Of a stretch of 64,000 nucleotides of DNA, positions 16,631 to 23,260 are shown piece by piece. A program made the position numbers and the translations under genes. Numbering within the stretch: the first letter of the stretch is position 1; every line of letters starts with the position of its first letter. Under the pieces are notes generated by a model. It ran no database searches, had not been told where the DNA came from, and saw only the letters and a list, made by a program, of their open reading frames with translations. The DNA comes from an uncultured Clostridia bacterium. Its GTDB lineage: Bacteria > Bacillota > Clostridia > Christensenellales > Borkfalkiaceae. The stretch lies in contig CALVTT010000003.1 in NCBI GenBank assembly GCA_944363045.1, positions 1 to 64,000 on the forward strand. The letters run 5' to 3'.

Positions 16631-16660
16631 GCGGCGGCGCCCCGAACGGGGCGCCGCCGC
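16631..16660. terminator. Strong hairpin between convergent genes
   Basis: A perfect 14-bp stem (GCGGCGGCGCCCCG and its complement) with a 2-base loop. There is no T run on either side, so it would act as a barrier or 3' end stabiliser for ileS and perhaps for the convergent Cys-rich gene. Confidence 0.6.
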
Positions 16661-16713
16661 TTCACTTGCTGCCGCTTTATGCGGGCAGGGCAAAATTGCC
16701 CCCTCATTTGCCC

Positions 16714-17112
16714 TCAGAAGCCCATGTAGCAGCTGTTGCATCCGCTCACATAGGCGCGGCCGATGGCGTATTGGCGGGCATAATAGCTGTCCGTACCGCC
16801 GCCCGCAGAGCCCGAACAGCAGCTGCACGGATCGCAGCTGCAGGGGGTACAGGTGCAGGGCGTGCATTCGCATTGGCAGGGTTCGCAGGTACAGGGCTCG
16901 CAGGTGCAGGGCTCGCAGGTGCAGGGCGTGCAGGTACAGGGCGTGCAGGTGCAGCAGCTGCCGCAATTACAGCTGCAGCTGCAGTTTTGCCCGCAGTCGC
17001 AGGTGCCCTCGTCCGTCGACTCGCTGCGCACGGCAAACAGGTTGGAAAGGGCGCGCATGAAGTTCGTCGAGCACCTGGACGATGCCCGGTATGAATGACA
17101 GGAATTGCACAT
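16714..17112 (-). CDS. Very Cys-rich small protein with TPC/EPC repeats
   Basis: 132 residues, about 32 of them Cys. Layout: MCNSCHSYR start; a short helical part (STNFMRALSNLFAVRS); then a low-complexity core of alternating C-x-C and (T/E/D)-P-C units, such as CTCTPCTCEPC, with 27 cysteines; then a GSAGGG linker and a Tyr-containing tail ending CNSCYMGF, which echoes the N-terminal CNSC. No signal peptide. ATG 17112 follows GAGG; an earlier in-frame ATG at 17157 has no ribosome site. It could be a metallothionein-like metal store or a disulfide-crosslinked spore-coat protein. I recognise no family. Confidence 0.6.
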   Translation of the reverse strand: MCNSCHSYRASSRCSTNFMRALSNLFAVRSESTDEGTCDCGQNCSCSCNCGSCCTCTPCTCTPCTCEPCTCEPCTCEPCQCECTPCTCTPCSCDPCSCCSGSAGGGTDSYYARQYAIGRAYVSGCNSCYMGF

Positions 17113-17155
17113 AGGAAACCTCGATGATATGTTTTCGGGAGTTGGTCCCTGTCTC

Positions 17156-17163
17156 ATTGTATG
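17156..17163 (-). promoter_or_regulatory. CATACAAT box upstream of the Cys-rich gene
   Basis: The octamer CATACAAT, which matches the -10 of sporulation sigma E/K promoters, lies 44 bases before the start codon. The same octamer precedes the collagen-like gene at 61031. An octamer is expected about twice by chance in both strands of this window, so only its position is suggestive. Confidence 0.3.
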
Positions 17164-17195
17164 CGCAGAGGGCGGGCGGTTGCGCCCAAAAGCAC

Positions 17196-17224
17196 TTGCA
17201 TTTGCGGGAAAAAACTGCTATAAT
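17196..17224 (+). promoter_or_regulatory. Promoter of the YitT-like gene
   Basis: TTGCAT (17196-17201), 17 bases, TATAAT (17219-17224). Confidence 0.78.
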
Positions 17225-17259
17225 GTTTATATTCGCATATTTTTTGTGAGGAGACCATC

Positions 17260-18285
17260 TTGAAACACATCTTCCGCAAGCCGACGCGCTACGAACTCAA
17301 ACAGACTGCCGTCCGCTGGCTGCTCATCGTCCTCGGCAACGCCGTCACCGCGGCGGCGAGCTCCTTCTTCATTGTGCCGGGCGGGCTCGTGGTGGGCGGC
17401 ACGACGGGCCTCGGCATCTTTGTCGAGCAGCTGTGGGATTTTGCATATGCGCGCGTTCTCACCGTCTATGCGGCGAACATCGTCCTCTTTATCGTGGGCA
17501 CCATTCTGCTCGGCAAGGGATTTTTCTGGGCGACGCTCGCGGGCACCTTCCTCTATCCCGCCTTCCTGTCCCTCTTCGACGCCCTCAACGCCGCCTATGT
17601 GGCGCAGACGGGCACTGCCGTCTCGGGCGGAGACGTCTTTCTCGACACCGTCTTCGGCTCCATCCTCTTCGGCGCGGGCATCGGGCTCGTGGTGCGCGTG
17701 GGCGCGAGCACGGGCGGCACGGACATCCCGCCCCTCATTTTGCAGCATTTCTTCGGCATCCCCGTCTCCATCTCGCTGTGGGTCTTGGATCTCGCCGTCG
17801 TCCTATTGCAGCTCTTTGCGGGCGCCACGCTGCAGACGGTGCTCTACGGCATCGTCATCTGCATCCTCTCCTCCGTCGTCATCGAGTTCGTGACCCCGCT
17901 TGGTCAGCGCAAGATGCAGGTGCAGATCGTCAGCCGCCGCCATGGGGAGATCAGGGAGATGATCTTGAACGTCCTCGACCGCGGTGTCACCCTGCTCTAC
18001 GGCAAGACGGGGTACCTGCGCGAGAAGTGCTATGTGCTGCTCACCGTCGTCTCCCCGCGCGAGCTGGTGCGCCTTAAAAACGAGGTGCAGAAGATCGACC
18101 CCGACGCCTTCCTCACCGTGAGCGTCGTCTCCGAGGTGCGCGGCCGCGGGTTCAGCCGCGAGAGCGTCTATCTTCCCAAGGAAGACGAGGGCAGGGGAGA
18201 GGCGGAGGAGCCCGAAGAGGCGGGCGAGGGGAGGGGAGAGCCCCTTGCGGCCGAAACTCCGCCCGCTGCGCCCGAAGGCAAATAA
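17260..18285 (+). CDS. YitT-family membrane protein with DUF2179 domain
   Basis: 341 residues. Five to six membrane helices carry the YitT signature: FFIVPGGLVVGGTTGLGIF and, after a second repeat, VRVGASTGGTDIPPLIL. Residues about 215-300 are the cytosolic DUF2179 domain (VQIVSRRHGEIREMIL... GVTLLYGKTGY... VLLTVVSPRELVRLKNEVQKIDPDAFLTV). A disordered Glu/Pro/Ala tail of some 40 residues ends the protein. The start is TTG 17260, placed after GTGAGGAG; no ATG fits. YitT proteins are common in Firmicutes, with transport function suspected but undefined. Monocistronic, divergent from the Cys-rich gene. Confidence 0.88.
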   Translation: MKHIFRKPTRYELKQTAVRWLLIVLGNAVTAAASSFFIVPGGLVVGGTTGLGIFVEQLWDFAYARVLTVYAANIVLFIVGTILLGKGFFWATLAGTFLYPAFLSLFDALNAAYVAQTGTAVSGGDVFLDTVFGSILFGAGIGLVVRVGASTGGTDIPPLILQHFFGIPVSISLWVLDLAVVLLQLFAGATLQTVLYGIVICILSSVVIEFVTPLGQRKMQVQIVSRRHGEIREMILNVLDRGVTLLYGKTGYLREKCYVLLTVVSPRELVRLKNEVQKIDPDAFLTVSVVSEVRGRGFSRESVYLPKEDEGRGEAEEPEEAGEGRGEPLAAETPPAAPEGK

Positions 18286-18332
18286 AAACGCCGCGGCAAG
18301 GAGCTGCGGCAGGCAGACGCGGCAAAACAGTA

Positions 18333-18359
18333 CCGGCCCGAACGTGACGTTCGGGCCGG
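18333..18359. terminator. Strong dyad between convergent genes
   Basis: A perfect 12-bp stem, CCGGCCCGAACG and its complement, with loop TGA. Read on the minus strand it is followed by TACTGTTTTG; on the plus strand it has no T run. Confidence 0.55.
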
Positions 18360-18581
18360 CCGATAAAAGGAGAAAATAAGGGGATAACAATCCTTGGATG
18401 CGGCAGGGAAACACTCCCACCACATTACAGATGCATTATAGCATAACTTGCACAAAAAAGCAAGGAAAAAACAGGCAAAAAATCCATATTTTGTGGATTT
18501 TTTCGGGAAGAAGGACCATGATTTGTGCTTTGCGTTCAAAAGGGGGCGCGCCGCGGCTGAGCCGCGGCGCGCCCTGAAAGG

Positions 18582-19493
18582 TTACTTCTTCTTTTCCTTG
18601 CGGCGCTTATCGTTGATGACGGTGAGGGCGGCTTCGTCGATGAGGGTGATGCCCTCCTCCTTGGCAATGTCCACCATCTGTTGAAGGGCGGCCTTTAAGA
18701 AGACGCGCGGGATTTTGGTGAGCTTGGCGCAGGCTTCGTCGGTGAACTTGATGTCGGGGTCGATGCGGTCGGCGGCGTAGCGCACGGAGGCAGCGTCTCC
18801 CTCCTTTGCCTGGATCTTTTCGGGGAAGGGTTTTTTGAAGCGCGAGCACCAGAAGTTGGTGCTGTCGCGGTAGCCGTAGTCGACGGGCACGGGCGGGAAG
18901 CCCTTCGCCTTGACGCCGTTGACGATGGTGTCATAGTAGCGGGGCTTTATGAGGATCTTGTCGATGTTGAGGATGAAGTGGGCGCCGAACTTGCTCGTGA
19001 TGCCGTTGAAGTTGCGGTAGGGCGGCTCATACCCTTCGAGGCAGCCGGGTTTATCGAGGTAGGCGTCCTCGAGCGCGTCGTTCCAGGTGCATTCAAAGAC
19101 TTGGAAGGCCTCGGCAACCACTTTGGGCCGCTCGCCGCCCGCGATGCCGTCCTCTAAGGTAAAGAGGCAGTCCTTCATCTTCTCGTCGGTGGTGTCGCCG
19201 GGGAAGCCGAGGCGCACCGCCTCGCGGAAGTACTTCCTGTCGTCGGGGATGAAGTTCAACGAGACCTTCTTGGAGCGCAAAATGTTCTGCGCCGTGTTGG
19301 AGCTGTTGCGGCACTCGAGGAGCATCGCATAGCGGTCCTTGCCCGCGATGTAATAGGGGAAGCAGAGGGAGTAAGAGCCGAGGTTGGTCTTGCCGCTTTC
19401 TGCAAGCGTTCCCGCCAGCACCGTGGGCATGGGGAAGAAGGAGGAGGTCTGATAGAAGTTGTCTACAATGCGTAAGTCTTTGAAGCTGCTCAT
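18582..19493 (-). CDS. Flavin-reductase-like split-barrel protein with C-terminal helical domain
   Basis: 303 residues. Residues about 20-210 resemble the FMN-binding split barrel of the flavin reductase family: a core around LGSYSLCFPYYIAG, MLLECRNSSNTAQNILRSKKVSLNFIP and a later GAHFILNIDKI. The last 60 residues (FTDEACAKLTKIPRVFLKAA... AKEEGITLIDEAAL) resemble the small PCP_red helical domain found at the end of protochlorophyllide-reductase-like and other redox proteins. ATG 19493 follows AGGAGA. It has its own promoter. Substrate unknown; a metal- or quinone-reducing role is only conjecture. Confidence 0.6.
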   Translation of the reverse strand: MSSFKDLRIVDNFYQTSSFFPMPTVLAGTLAESGKTNLGSYSLCFPYYIAGKDRYAMLLECRNSSNTAQNILRSKKVSLNFIPDDRKYFREAVRLGFPGDTTDEKMKDCLFTLEDGIAGGERPKVVAEAFQVFECTWNDALEDAYLDKPGCLEGYEPPYRNFNGITSKFGAHFILNIDKILIKPRYYDTIVNGVKAKGFPPVPVDYGYRDSTNFWCSRFKKPFPEKIQAKEGDAASVRYAADRIDPDIKFTDEACAKLTKIPRVFLKAALQQMVDIAKEEGITLIDEAALTVINDKRRKEKKK

Positions 19494-19524
19494 GAAGTTC
19501 TCCTAAAATTTTATCTTTTCTATT

Positions 19525-19553
19525 ATTGTACACCCGCGCCTGCTCCTTGTCAA
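19525..19553 (-). promoter_or_regulatory. Promoter of the flavin-reductase-like gene
   Basis: On the minus strand: TTGACA (19553-19548), 17 bases, TACAAT (19530-19525). Confidence 0.8.
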
Positions 19554-19700
19554 GAGCAAGCATTTTGAGCGCCCCTTTTGCCCGCTTTTGCCTTGCTTCC
19601 GCCCTGCGGCGGGGCGCGCGCCTGCGGGGTATCGATCATGCGAGGAAGGGAAAGTTTGTTTAGAGAGAAAAAATTTTTGTCCGAAAGGAGAGAAAATTGC

Positions 19701-19728
19701 TTGACACACGGCGAATAATCGATATAAT
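19701..19728 (+). promoter_or_regulatory. Promoter of tRNA-Pro
   Basis: TTGACA (19701-19706), 16 bases, TATAAT (19723-19728). Confidence 0.85.
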
Positions 19729-19745
19729 AGAGAGGTACTTTTCAT

Positions 19746-19822
19746 TGAGGCGTAGCGCAGTTTGGTAGCGCGTTTGGTTAGGGACCAAAAGGTCGTGGGT
19801 TCAAATCCCGTCGCCTCAACCA
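19746..19822 (+). tRNA. tRNA-Pro (anticodon AGG)
   Basis: 77 bases with encoded CCA. Acceptor arms TGAGGCG/CGCCTCA pair fully; D stem GCGC/GCGC; anticodon stem TTTGG/CCAAA with loop TTAGGGA, giving anticodon AGG and G at position 37 as proline tRNAs need; T arm GTGGG/CCCGT (one G-T pair) with TTCAAAT. An A at wobble position 34 is uncommon in bacterial tRNA-Pro. Its 3' end is repeated twice downstream. Confidence 0.95.
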
Positions 19823-19904
19823 CGAAAAATGAAGCCAACATTTGTTGGCTTCATTTTTCGTTATTACGAACATCGACGGGATTTGAGGGTGGAGGCGCGA
19901 GCGG
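19823..19904. repeat. 82-bp repeat A with terminator, just after tRNA-Pro
   Basis: It starts with the tRNA terminator (CGAAAAATGAAGCCAACA mirrored into a T-rich arm) and runs to GGTGGAGGCGCGAGCGG. Nearly the same sequence recurs at 21542-21621, 1.7 kb downstream, so the pair brackets the gene at 20396. Confidence 0.85.
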
Positions 19905-20002
19905 GAGCGAGCGGTTTGCGCGCGAAGAGTTCGCTGACATATTGGCTCGGCGCAAACTGAACAGCCCGGTGGGCTGTTCACCGGGGCGCGCCGCCAAAGG
20001 CG

Positions 20003-20023
20003 CAAATCCCGTCGCCTCAACCA
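20003..20023 (+). repeat. Repeat of the tRNA-Pro 3' end (att-like), copy 2
   Basis: The last 21 bases of the tRNA (CAAATCCCGTCGCCTCAACC plus A) recur exactly without the rest of the gene, followed by another terminator hairpin (20026-20062). This is the pattern left by site-specific integration into a tRNA 3' end. Confidence 0.85.
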
Positions 20024-20025
20024 AA

Positions 20026-20062
20026 AATCGGAAATCAACGTCTGTTGGTTTCCGATTTTTTA
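20026..20062 (+). terminator. Terminator after the tRNA 3' repeat
   Basis: The arms AATCGGAAA and TTTCCGATT, with an inner CAAC/GTTG, are followed by TTTTT. Confidence 0.85.
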
Positions 20063-20256
20063 TTGTGCGTCGGAGTTTGCCCAGCGCCTTTTGGTCTCAA
20101 AAGCAAACGCGCTCGCGCGAAAAGGGCTCCCGCAAAGATCTTGCGGCAGCAAGAGATTCGCGGGAAGAGGAGGAACAAGCCAAGCGTAGCCGCGCCGCGA
20201 GGGACGCAGCGGCGTGCAGGCGGGCTTTGTTCCGATGAAGGGGGTCATGGGTCCTG

Positions 20257-20273
20257 CCGTCGCCTCAACCACG
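20257..20273 (+). repeat. Repeat of the tRNA-Pro 3' end (att-like), copy 3
   Basis: CCGTCGCCTCAACCACG matches the tRNA end and its two flanking bases. The intervening 20063-20256 holds no recognisable gene. Confidence 0.75.
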
Positions 20274-20314
20274 TCGAGGCGTTGGTTTGTCTCGAAAGAA
20301 AATAACATCAAGCC

Positions 20315-20359
20315 GCCGATCGCTGAATCCTTGCGGTCGGCAATTTTTTTTGATATAAT
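20315..20359 (+). promoter_or_regulatory. Overlapping terminator and promoter before the orphan gene
   Basis: GCCGATCGC pairs with GCGGTCGGC (one wobble pair), followed by eight T. The same DNA gives TTGCGG (20331-20336), 17 bases and TATAAT (20354-20359), reading into the gene at 20396. Confidence 0.65.
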
Positions 20360-20395
20360 AAATATGGGGAACGAGATAAAATAAAAGGTTAAATC

Positions 20396-21427
20396 ATGGA
20401 AAAGCTGATAACCATAACAACGGTAAACGAAATAGACAGAGAAAAGCCATACACCGCCGAGACATTCCGCCAAGCTGGAGCAAAAAGGCTGGCGAGATTG
20501 CAGGAGATCAAGGCTCTTTTGGAGTCGGAAGGGTATGAAAAAAGGCGCGCCGCCTTTGAAAAAGAGCGGGAACGCCTGATGCGGAAGTGGCGGAGCTATA
20601 CAGCGCATATCGGGGAATGGGAGGAGGAAATGACGGAAAAGATCATGAACGATCCCACGCTATCCGATGAAGAGAAAAGTCAAAAAATGCAAAGCGAAGT
20701 GTATGCCAAGGTACTGGAAATGTTCAAGCAGGCAGAGAGCGGCGAGGCGTGTCAAAAAGCCATAGGCGAATATGGTGCATTCCTGCAGAACGATCAACTG
20801 ATGACCGAGGCGGCGGGATACCATCTTGAAAGGACTTCGCCCGAGGTCGAACCCTTTTTCGATTTGGCGCAGGCTTTGGCGGGAGATGAGCCTGAAATGA
20901 TAGAATTTGAAATGCCCTCCGACTGCATCTACGATCAGATAAAAATCTGGGAAGAGTATGTGGAGAGCGGATACATAGACGACTACAATAAAGCCGTCGC
21001 CGAGGACGATCGGGCAAAAAAACTTTCCGCTCTGCAGCTTGAATACCTCTTTGCCGAGTGCGATGCCGTGTGCTTTCATGCCGAAGATGGCGTTCATATC
21101 GGCGACGAGTGCGACGTGCGCTTCGCCGAAATTCTCAATGAGGTGATCAGCACTGAAAAGACGGAAAATTACGGCATGAACGTTTTAAGGATCTACTTAA
21201 AACCCACGCAAAAGCTCAAAGAATATCTCATGTCTTTCAAACGGTTCGACAGGTATCATTACGATGCGTATCAAAGATACGATCCCTATTTCAGCTTTGC
21301 CGATATCACTTTTTGGAAGGACGGCGAAGTGCTTTTGAGTTGTCTCACGCACGAGGGATATTTTGATGTGGCTGACAGCATAAAGCCGATTTTCGACGGC
21401 TTTGAAGAAAAGATAAGTCAGGACTGA
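20396..21427 (+). CDS. Unknown 343-residue protein in the tRNA-Pro island
   Basis: No recognised family. Residues 1-120 are highly charged and probably coiled coil (REKPYTAETFRQAGAKRLARL onward, rich in Glu/Lys/Arg), with a second helical part to about 170. The C-terminal half is acidic and mixed alpha/beta, with aromatic RFDRYHYDAYQRYDPYFSFADI and ending ...KPIFDGFEEKISQD. No signal peptide or membrane helix. It is more AT-rich than neighbouring housekeeping genes and lies between the tRNA-end repeats and repeat B, next to hicAB. That context suggests cargo of an integrated element. The ATG at 20396 follows weak AAAAGG. Confidence 0.7.
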   Translation: MEKLITITTVNEIDREKPYTAETFRQAGAKRLARLQEIKALLESEGYEKRRAAFEKERERLMRKWRSYTAHIGEWEEEMTEKIMNDPTLSDEEKSQKMQSEVYAKVLEMFKQAESGEACQKAIGEYGAFLQNDQLMTEAAGYHLERTSPEVEPFFDLAQALAGDEPEMIEFEMPSDCIYDQIKIWEEYVESGYIDDYNKAVAEDDRAKKLSALQLEYLFAECDAVCFHAEDGVHIGDECDVRFAEILNEVISTEKTENYGMNVLRIYLKPTQKLKEYLMSFKRFDRYHYDAYQRYDPYFSFADITFWKDGEVLLSCLTHEGYFDVADSIKPIFDGFEEKISQD

Positions 21428-21541
21428 TAAACTGTGTGATTTCAAAAGCGTGGGCACTTCGGCTTTGCAGGCGGCAAAGACTTTTTATAGTTATATCCTT
21501 TGAAAAAGGGCACTTTTGAGGCCTTTTGGAGTTATCTGCCG

Positions 21542-21621
21542 CGAAAAATGAAGCTAACATTTGTTGGCTTCATTTTTCGTTATTAGAAGCAGACAAGGTT
21601 TGAGGGTGGAGGCGCGAGCGG
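21542..21621. repeat. 80-bp repeat B, partner of repeat A
   Basis: It matches 19823-19904: the same terminator hairpin (one base change, C to T), TCATTTTTCGTTATTA and the final TTTGAGGGTGGAGGCGCGAG segment. Here it follows no tRNA, so it looks like the far boundary or a second landing site of the element. Confidence 0.85.
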
Positions 21622-21653
21622 ACAGAAAAGCAAGGCGGTTTTTCCCTAAACAC

Positions 21654-21682
21654 TTGACATACGCATGATTTGGGCGTATAAT
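21654..21682 (+). promoter_or_regulatory. Promoter of hicAB
   Basis: TTGACA (21654-21659), 17 bases, TATAAT (21677-21682). HicB normally represses at this site. Confidence 0.85.
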
Positions 21683-21701
21683 AACAGCAAGGAGAAAGGA
21701 A

Positions 21702-21890
21702 ATGACCGCAAAAGAGATACTCAAGCAGCTGTACGCCGACGGCTGGCGGGAAGTGCCCAACCGCACGAAGGGCGGGCACATCCAGCTCAAGCATCCGACA
21801 AAGCCGGGGAAGGTCACCGTGCCTTATCATTCCGGGGATATCCCCGTTGGCACATTGAACAGTATCTTAAAGCAAGCGGGTCTGAAATAA
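21702..21890 (+). CDS. hicA: HicA-type mRNA interferase toxin
   Basis: 62 residues, the normal size. A dsRBD-like fold with the catalytic His in KGGHIQLKHPTKPGKVTVPYHSGDIP, then GTLNSILKQAGL. HicA cleaves mRNA and is held inactive by HicB. ATG 21702 follows AAGGAGAAAGGAA. Toxin-first order, 16 bases before hicB, is the usual HicAB layout. Confidence 0.95.
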   Translation: MTAKEILKQLYADGWREVPNRTKGGHIQLKHPTKPGKVTVPYHSGDIPVGTLNSILKQAGLK

Positions 21891-21906
21891 GAAAGGAGGA
21901 GGCATC

Positions 21907-22353
21907 ATGAGATCTGTAACATATCTTGCGGTATTCGAGCCGTCCGCGGACGGCTATGGGGTGTATTTTCCCGATCTTCCGGGATGCATCGGCTTTGGCG
22001 GCACCTTTGAGGAGGCGCAGCGCAGCGCGGCGGATGCGCTCGGCCTGCATCTCTACGGCATGGAGCAGGACGGAGAGCCGATCCCTGCGCCATCTAAGGT
22101 GCCTGAGATCGATCCCAAAACAGCTCCCGGGTTTTTGGTGTCGCCCGTGACCGTCTATCCCGAACTCGTAAAACATGAGCTCGACAACAAACGGGTGAAG
22201 ACCAACGTCACGCTGCCCGCCTGGCTGAAGAACGCCGCCGAAGAGCAGGGCATCAACTACTCGCGCCTCTTGGAGGCGGCGCTCATGGAATATCTCGGCA
22301 TCGAGCCTCCGTCCGTTCCCAAGCACAGCGGCAAAAAATCGGCAGCGAATTAA
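21907..22353 (+). CDS. hicB: HicB-type antitoxin
   Basis: 148 residues. N-terminal HicB fold (YLAVFEPSADGYGVYFPDLPGCIGFGGTFEEAQRSAADAL), which covers HicA, and a C-terminal ribbon-helix-helix (RVKTNVTLPAWLKNAAEEQGINYSRLLEAALMEYLG) for DNA binding at the hicAB promoter. AGAAAGGAGGAGG precedes ATG 21907. A stabilising module next to the tRNA-Pro island. Confidence 0.95.
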   Translation: MRSVTYLAVFEPSADGYGVYFPDLPGCIGFGGTFEEAQRSAADALGLHLYGMEQDGEPIPAPSKVPEIDPKTAPGFLVSPVTVYPELVKHELDNKRVKTNVTLPAWLKNAAEEQGINYSRLLEAALMEYLGIEPPSVPKHSGKKSAAN

Positions 22354-22361
22354 ATCGATAT

Positions 22362-22421
22362 AAAGGCCTTGGAAGCAGATCTCCCGCGATACGGGATGTT
22401 TCGAACCCAGGGCCTTTTTTT
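22362..22421 (+). terminator. Terminator after hicAB
   Basis: AAAGGCC pairs with GGGCCTTT across a loop that itself contains CCCG/CGGG, and is followed by a T run. Confidence 0.7.
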
Positions 22422-22512
22422 GAGTTTTTTCGGAGTGCGCGGCTTGCGCCGCGAGGGAGGGAGCGGTTTTGCACACCTTTCGTTCGGAAAAAATACAATG
22501 GACGGGGGGAAT

Positions 22513-23178
22513 ATGATGCGCATTTGTTTTGTAACGGGCGGCGATCTCAAAAGCGTGGGGGAGGAGGCAGGGGCGGACGTCGTGTTGGCGCCGCTCTCCT
22601 ATCTCGGCGAGGTGAGCTATGAGCGCGAACTCAAGGGAGAGACGGGTCGTTTTGAGGAAGTGGCGCTGCGCTCCAAGGCACTGCGCTGCGTGCTCGTCTG
22701 CGGCTGTGATACAGACGCGCGGGGCGTGCGGCGCAAGTCTGCCGTCATTGCCGAGCGCGGCCGCATTCTGGGCGTTTCCGACCTCACGAGCCGCATCGAC
22801 GGCAGAGAGTACGGTGCGGGGGCGGGCATCAAGGTTTACGAGACCGCCGTAGGCCGTCTCGGCATCGTCGTGGGGGAGGATCTCTGCTTTCCGCACGTCC
22901 TCGAAACGCTCTCCCTCTCCGGGGCGGACGCCGCGCTCTGTCTTTTAGAGGAGCTTTCCGAGGGGCTGGAGCTCACGCTCATCCGCGCGCAGGCCTTCTT
23001 TTACGGCATACCCGTTGCCCTCTGCGCCTCGGGATACGCCGCCGCCGCCGACCCTGCGGGCAGGCTCGCCTTTGCCTCTCCCGCCCCCGTCAGCCGCTTT
23101 ATGCTGCCCAAGGAGCGGGAATACCGCCTCATCGAGACGCGCCGCCGCCTCACTTTGCGCAAAAAAAGAGAATTTTAG
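22513..23178 (+). CDS. Nitrilase-fold (C-N hydrolase) protein with a replaced catalytic cysteine
   Basis: 221 residues, shorter than active nitrilases (about 260-300). The core looks like the carbon-nitrogen hydrolase fold: KSAVIAERGRILGVSDL followed by ETAVGRLGIVVGEDLCFPHVLETLSLSGADAALCL. In active members the second motif reads G(L/I)xxCxDxxFPE with the nucleophile Cys; here Gly sits at that place (VVGEDLCFP). The Cys three residues later is probably not equivalent. A pseudo-enzyme or a misassigned fold are both possible. ATG 22513 follows a G-rich ribosome site (GGGGGGA). It is followed closely by a HEPN-CBS gene with its own promoter. Confidence 0.6.
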   Translation: MMRICFVTGGDLKSVGEEAGADVVLAPLSYLGEVSYERELKGETGRFEEVALRSKALRCVLVCGCDTDARGVRRKSAVIAERGRILGVSDLTSRIDGREYGAGAGIKVYETAVGRLGIVVGEDLCFPHVLETLSLSGADAALCLLEELSEGLELTLIRAQAFFYGIPVALCASGYAAAADPAGRLAFASPAPVSRFMLPKEREYRLIETRRRLTLRKKREF

Positions 23179-23181
23179 GTC

Positions 23182-23210
23182 TTGCAAGCGGGGCGGAGGT
23201 GTGCTATACT
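23182..23210 (+). promoter_or_regulatory. Promoter of the HEPN-CBS gene
   Basis: TTGCAA (23182-23187), 17 bases, TATACT (23205-23210). A GGGGGC/GCGCCCCC hairpin lies in the leader before the ribosome site. Confidence 0.75.
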
Positions 23211-23260
23211 GTAAAATGAAGGGGGCATTTTGCGCCCGAGGCGCCCCCGAGGAGGAAATT

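Noticed and set aside
20003..20273. Two more tRNA-Pro genes
   Set aside because: Only the 3' 17-21 bases are present; no acceptor 5' arm, D arm or anticodon arm.
22398..22415. A tRNA T-arm remnant (GTTTCGAACCC) after hicB
   Set aside because: No acceptor or anticodon arm nearby; it fits the loop of a terminator.
23204..23215. A third MITE end (GCTATACTGTAA)
   Set aside because: Only the first bases match; it is a -10 box and no inner repeat or right end follows.
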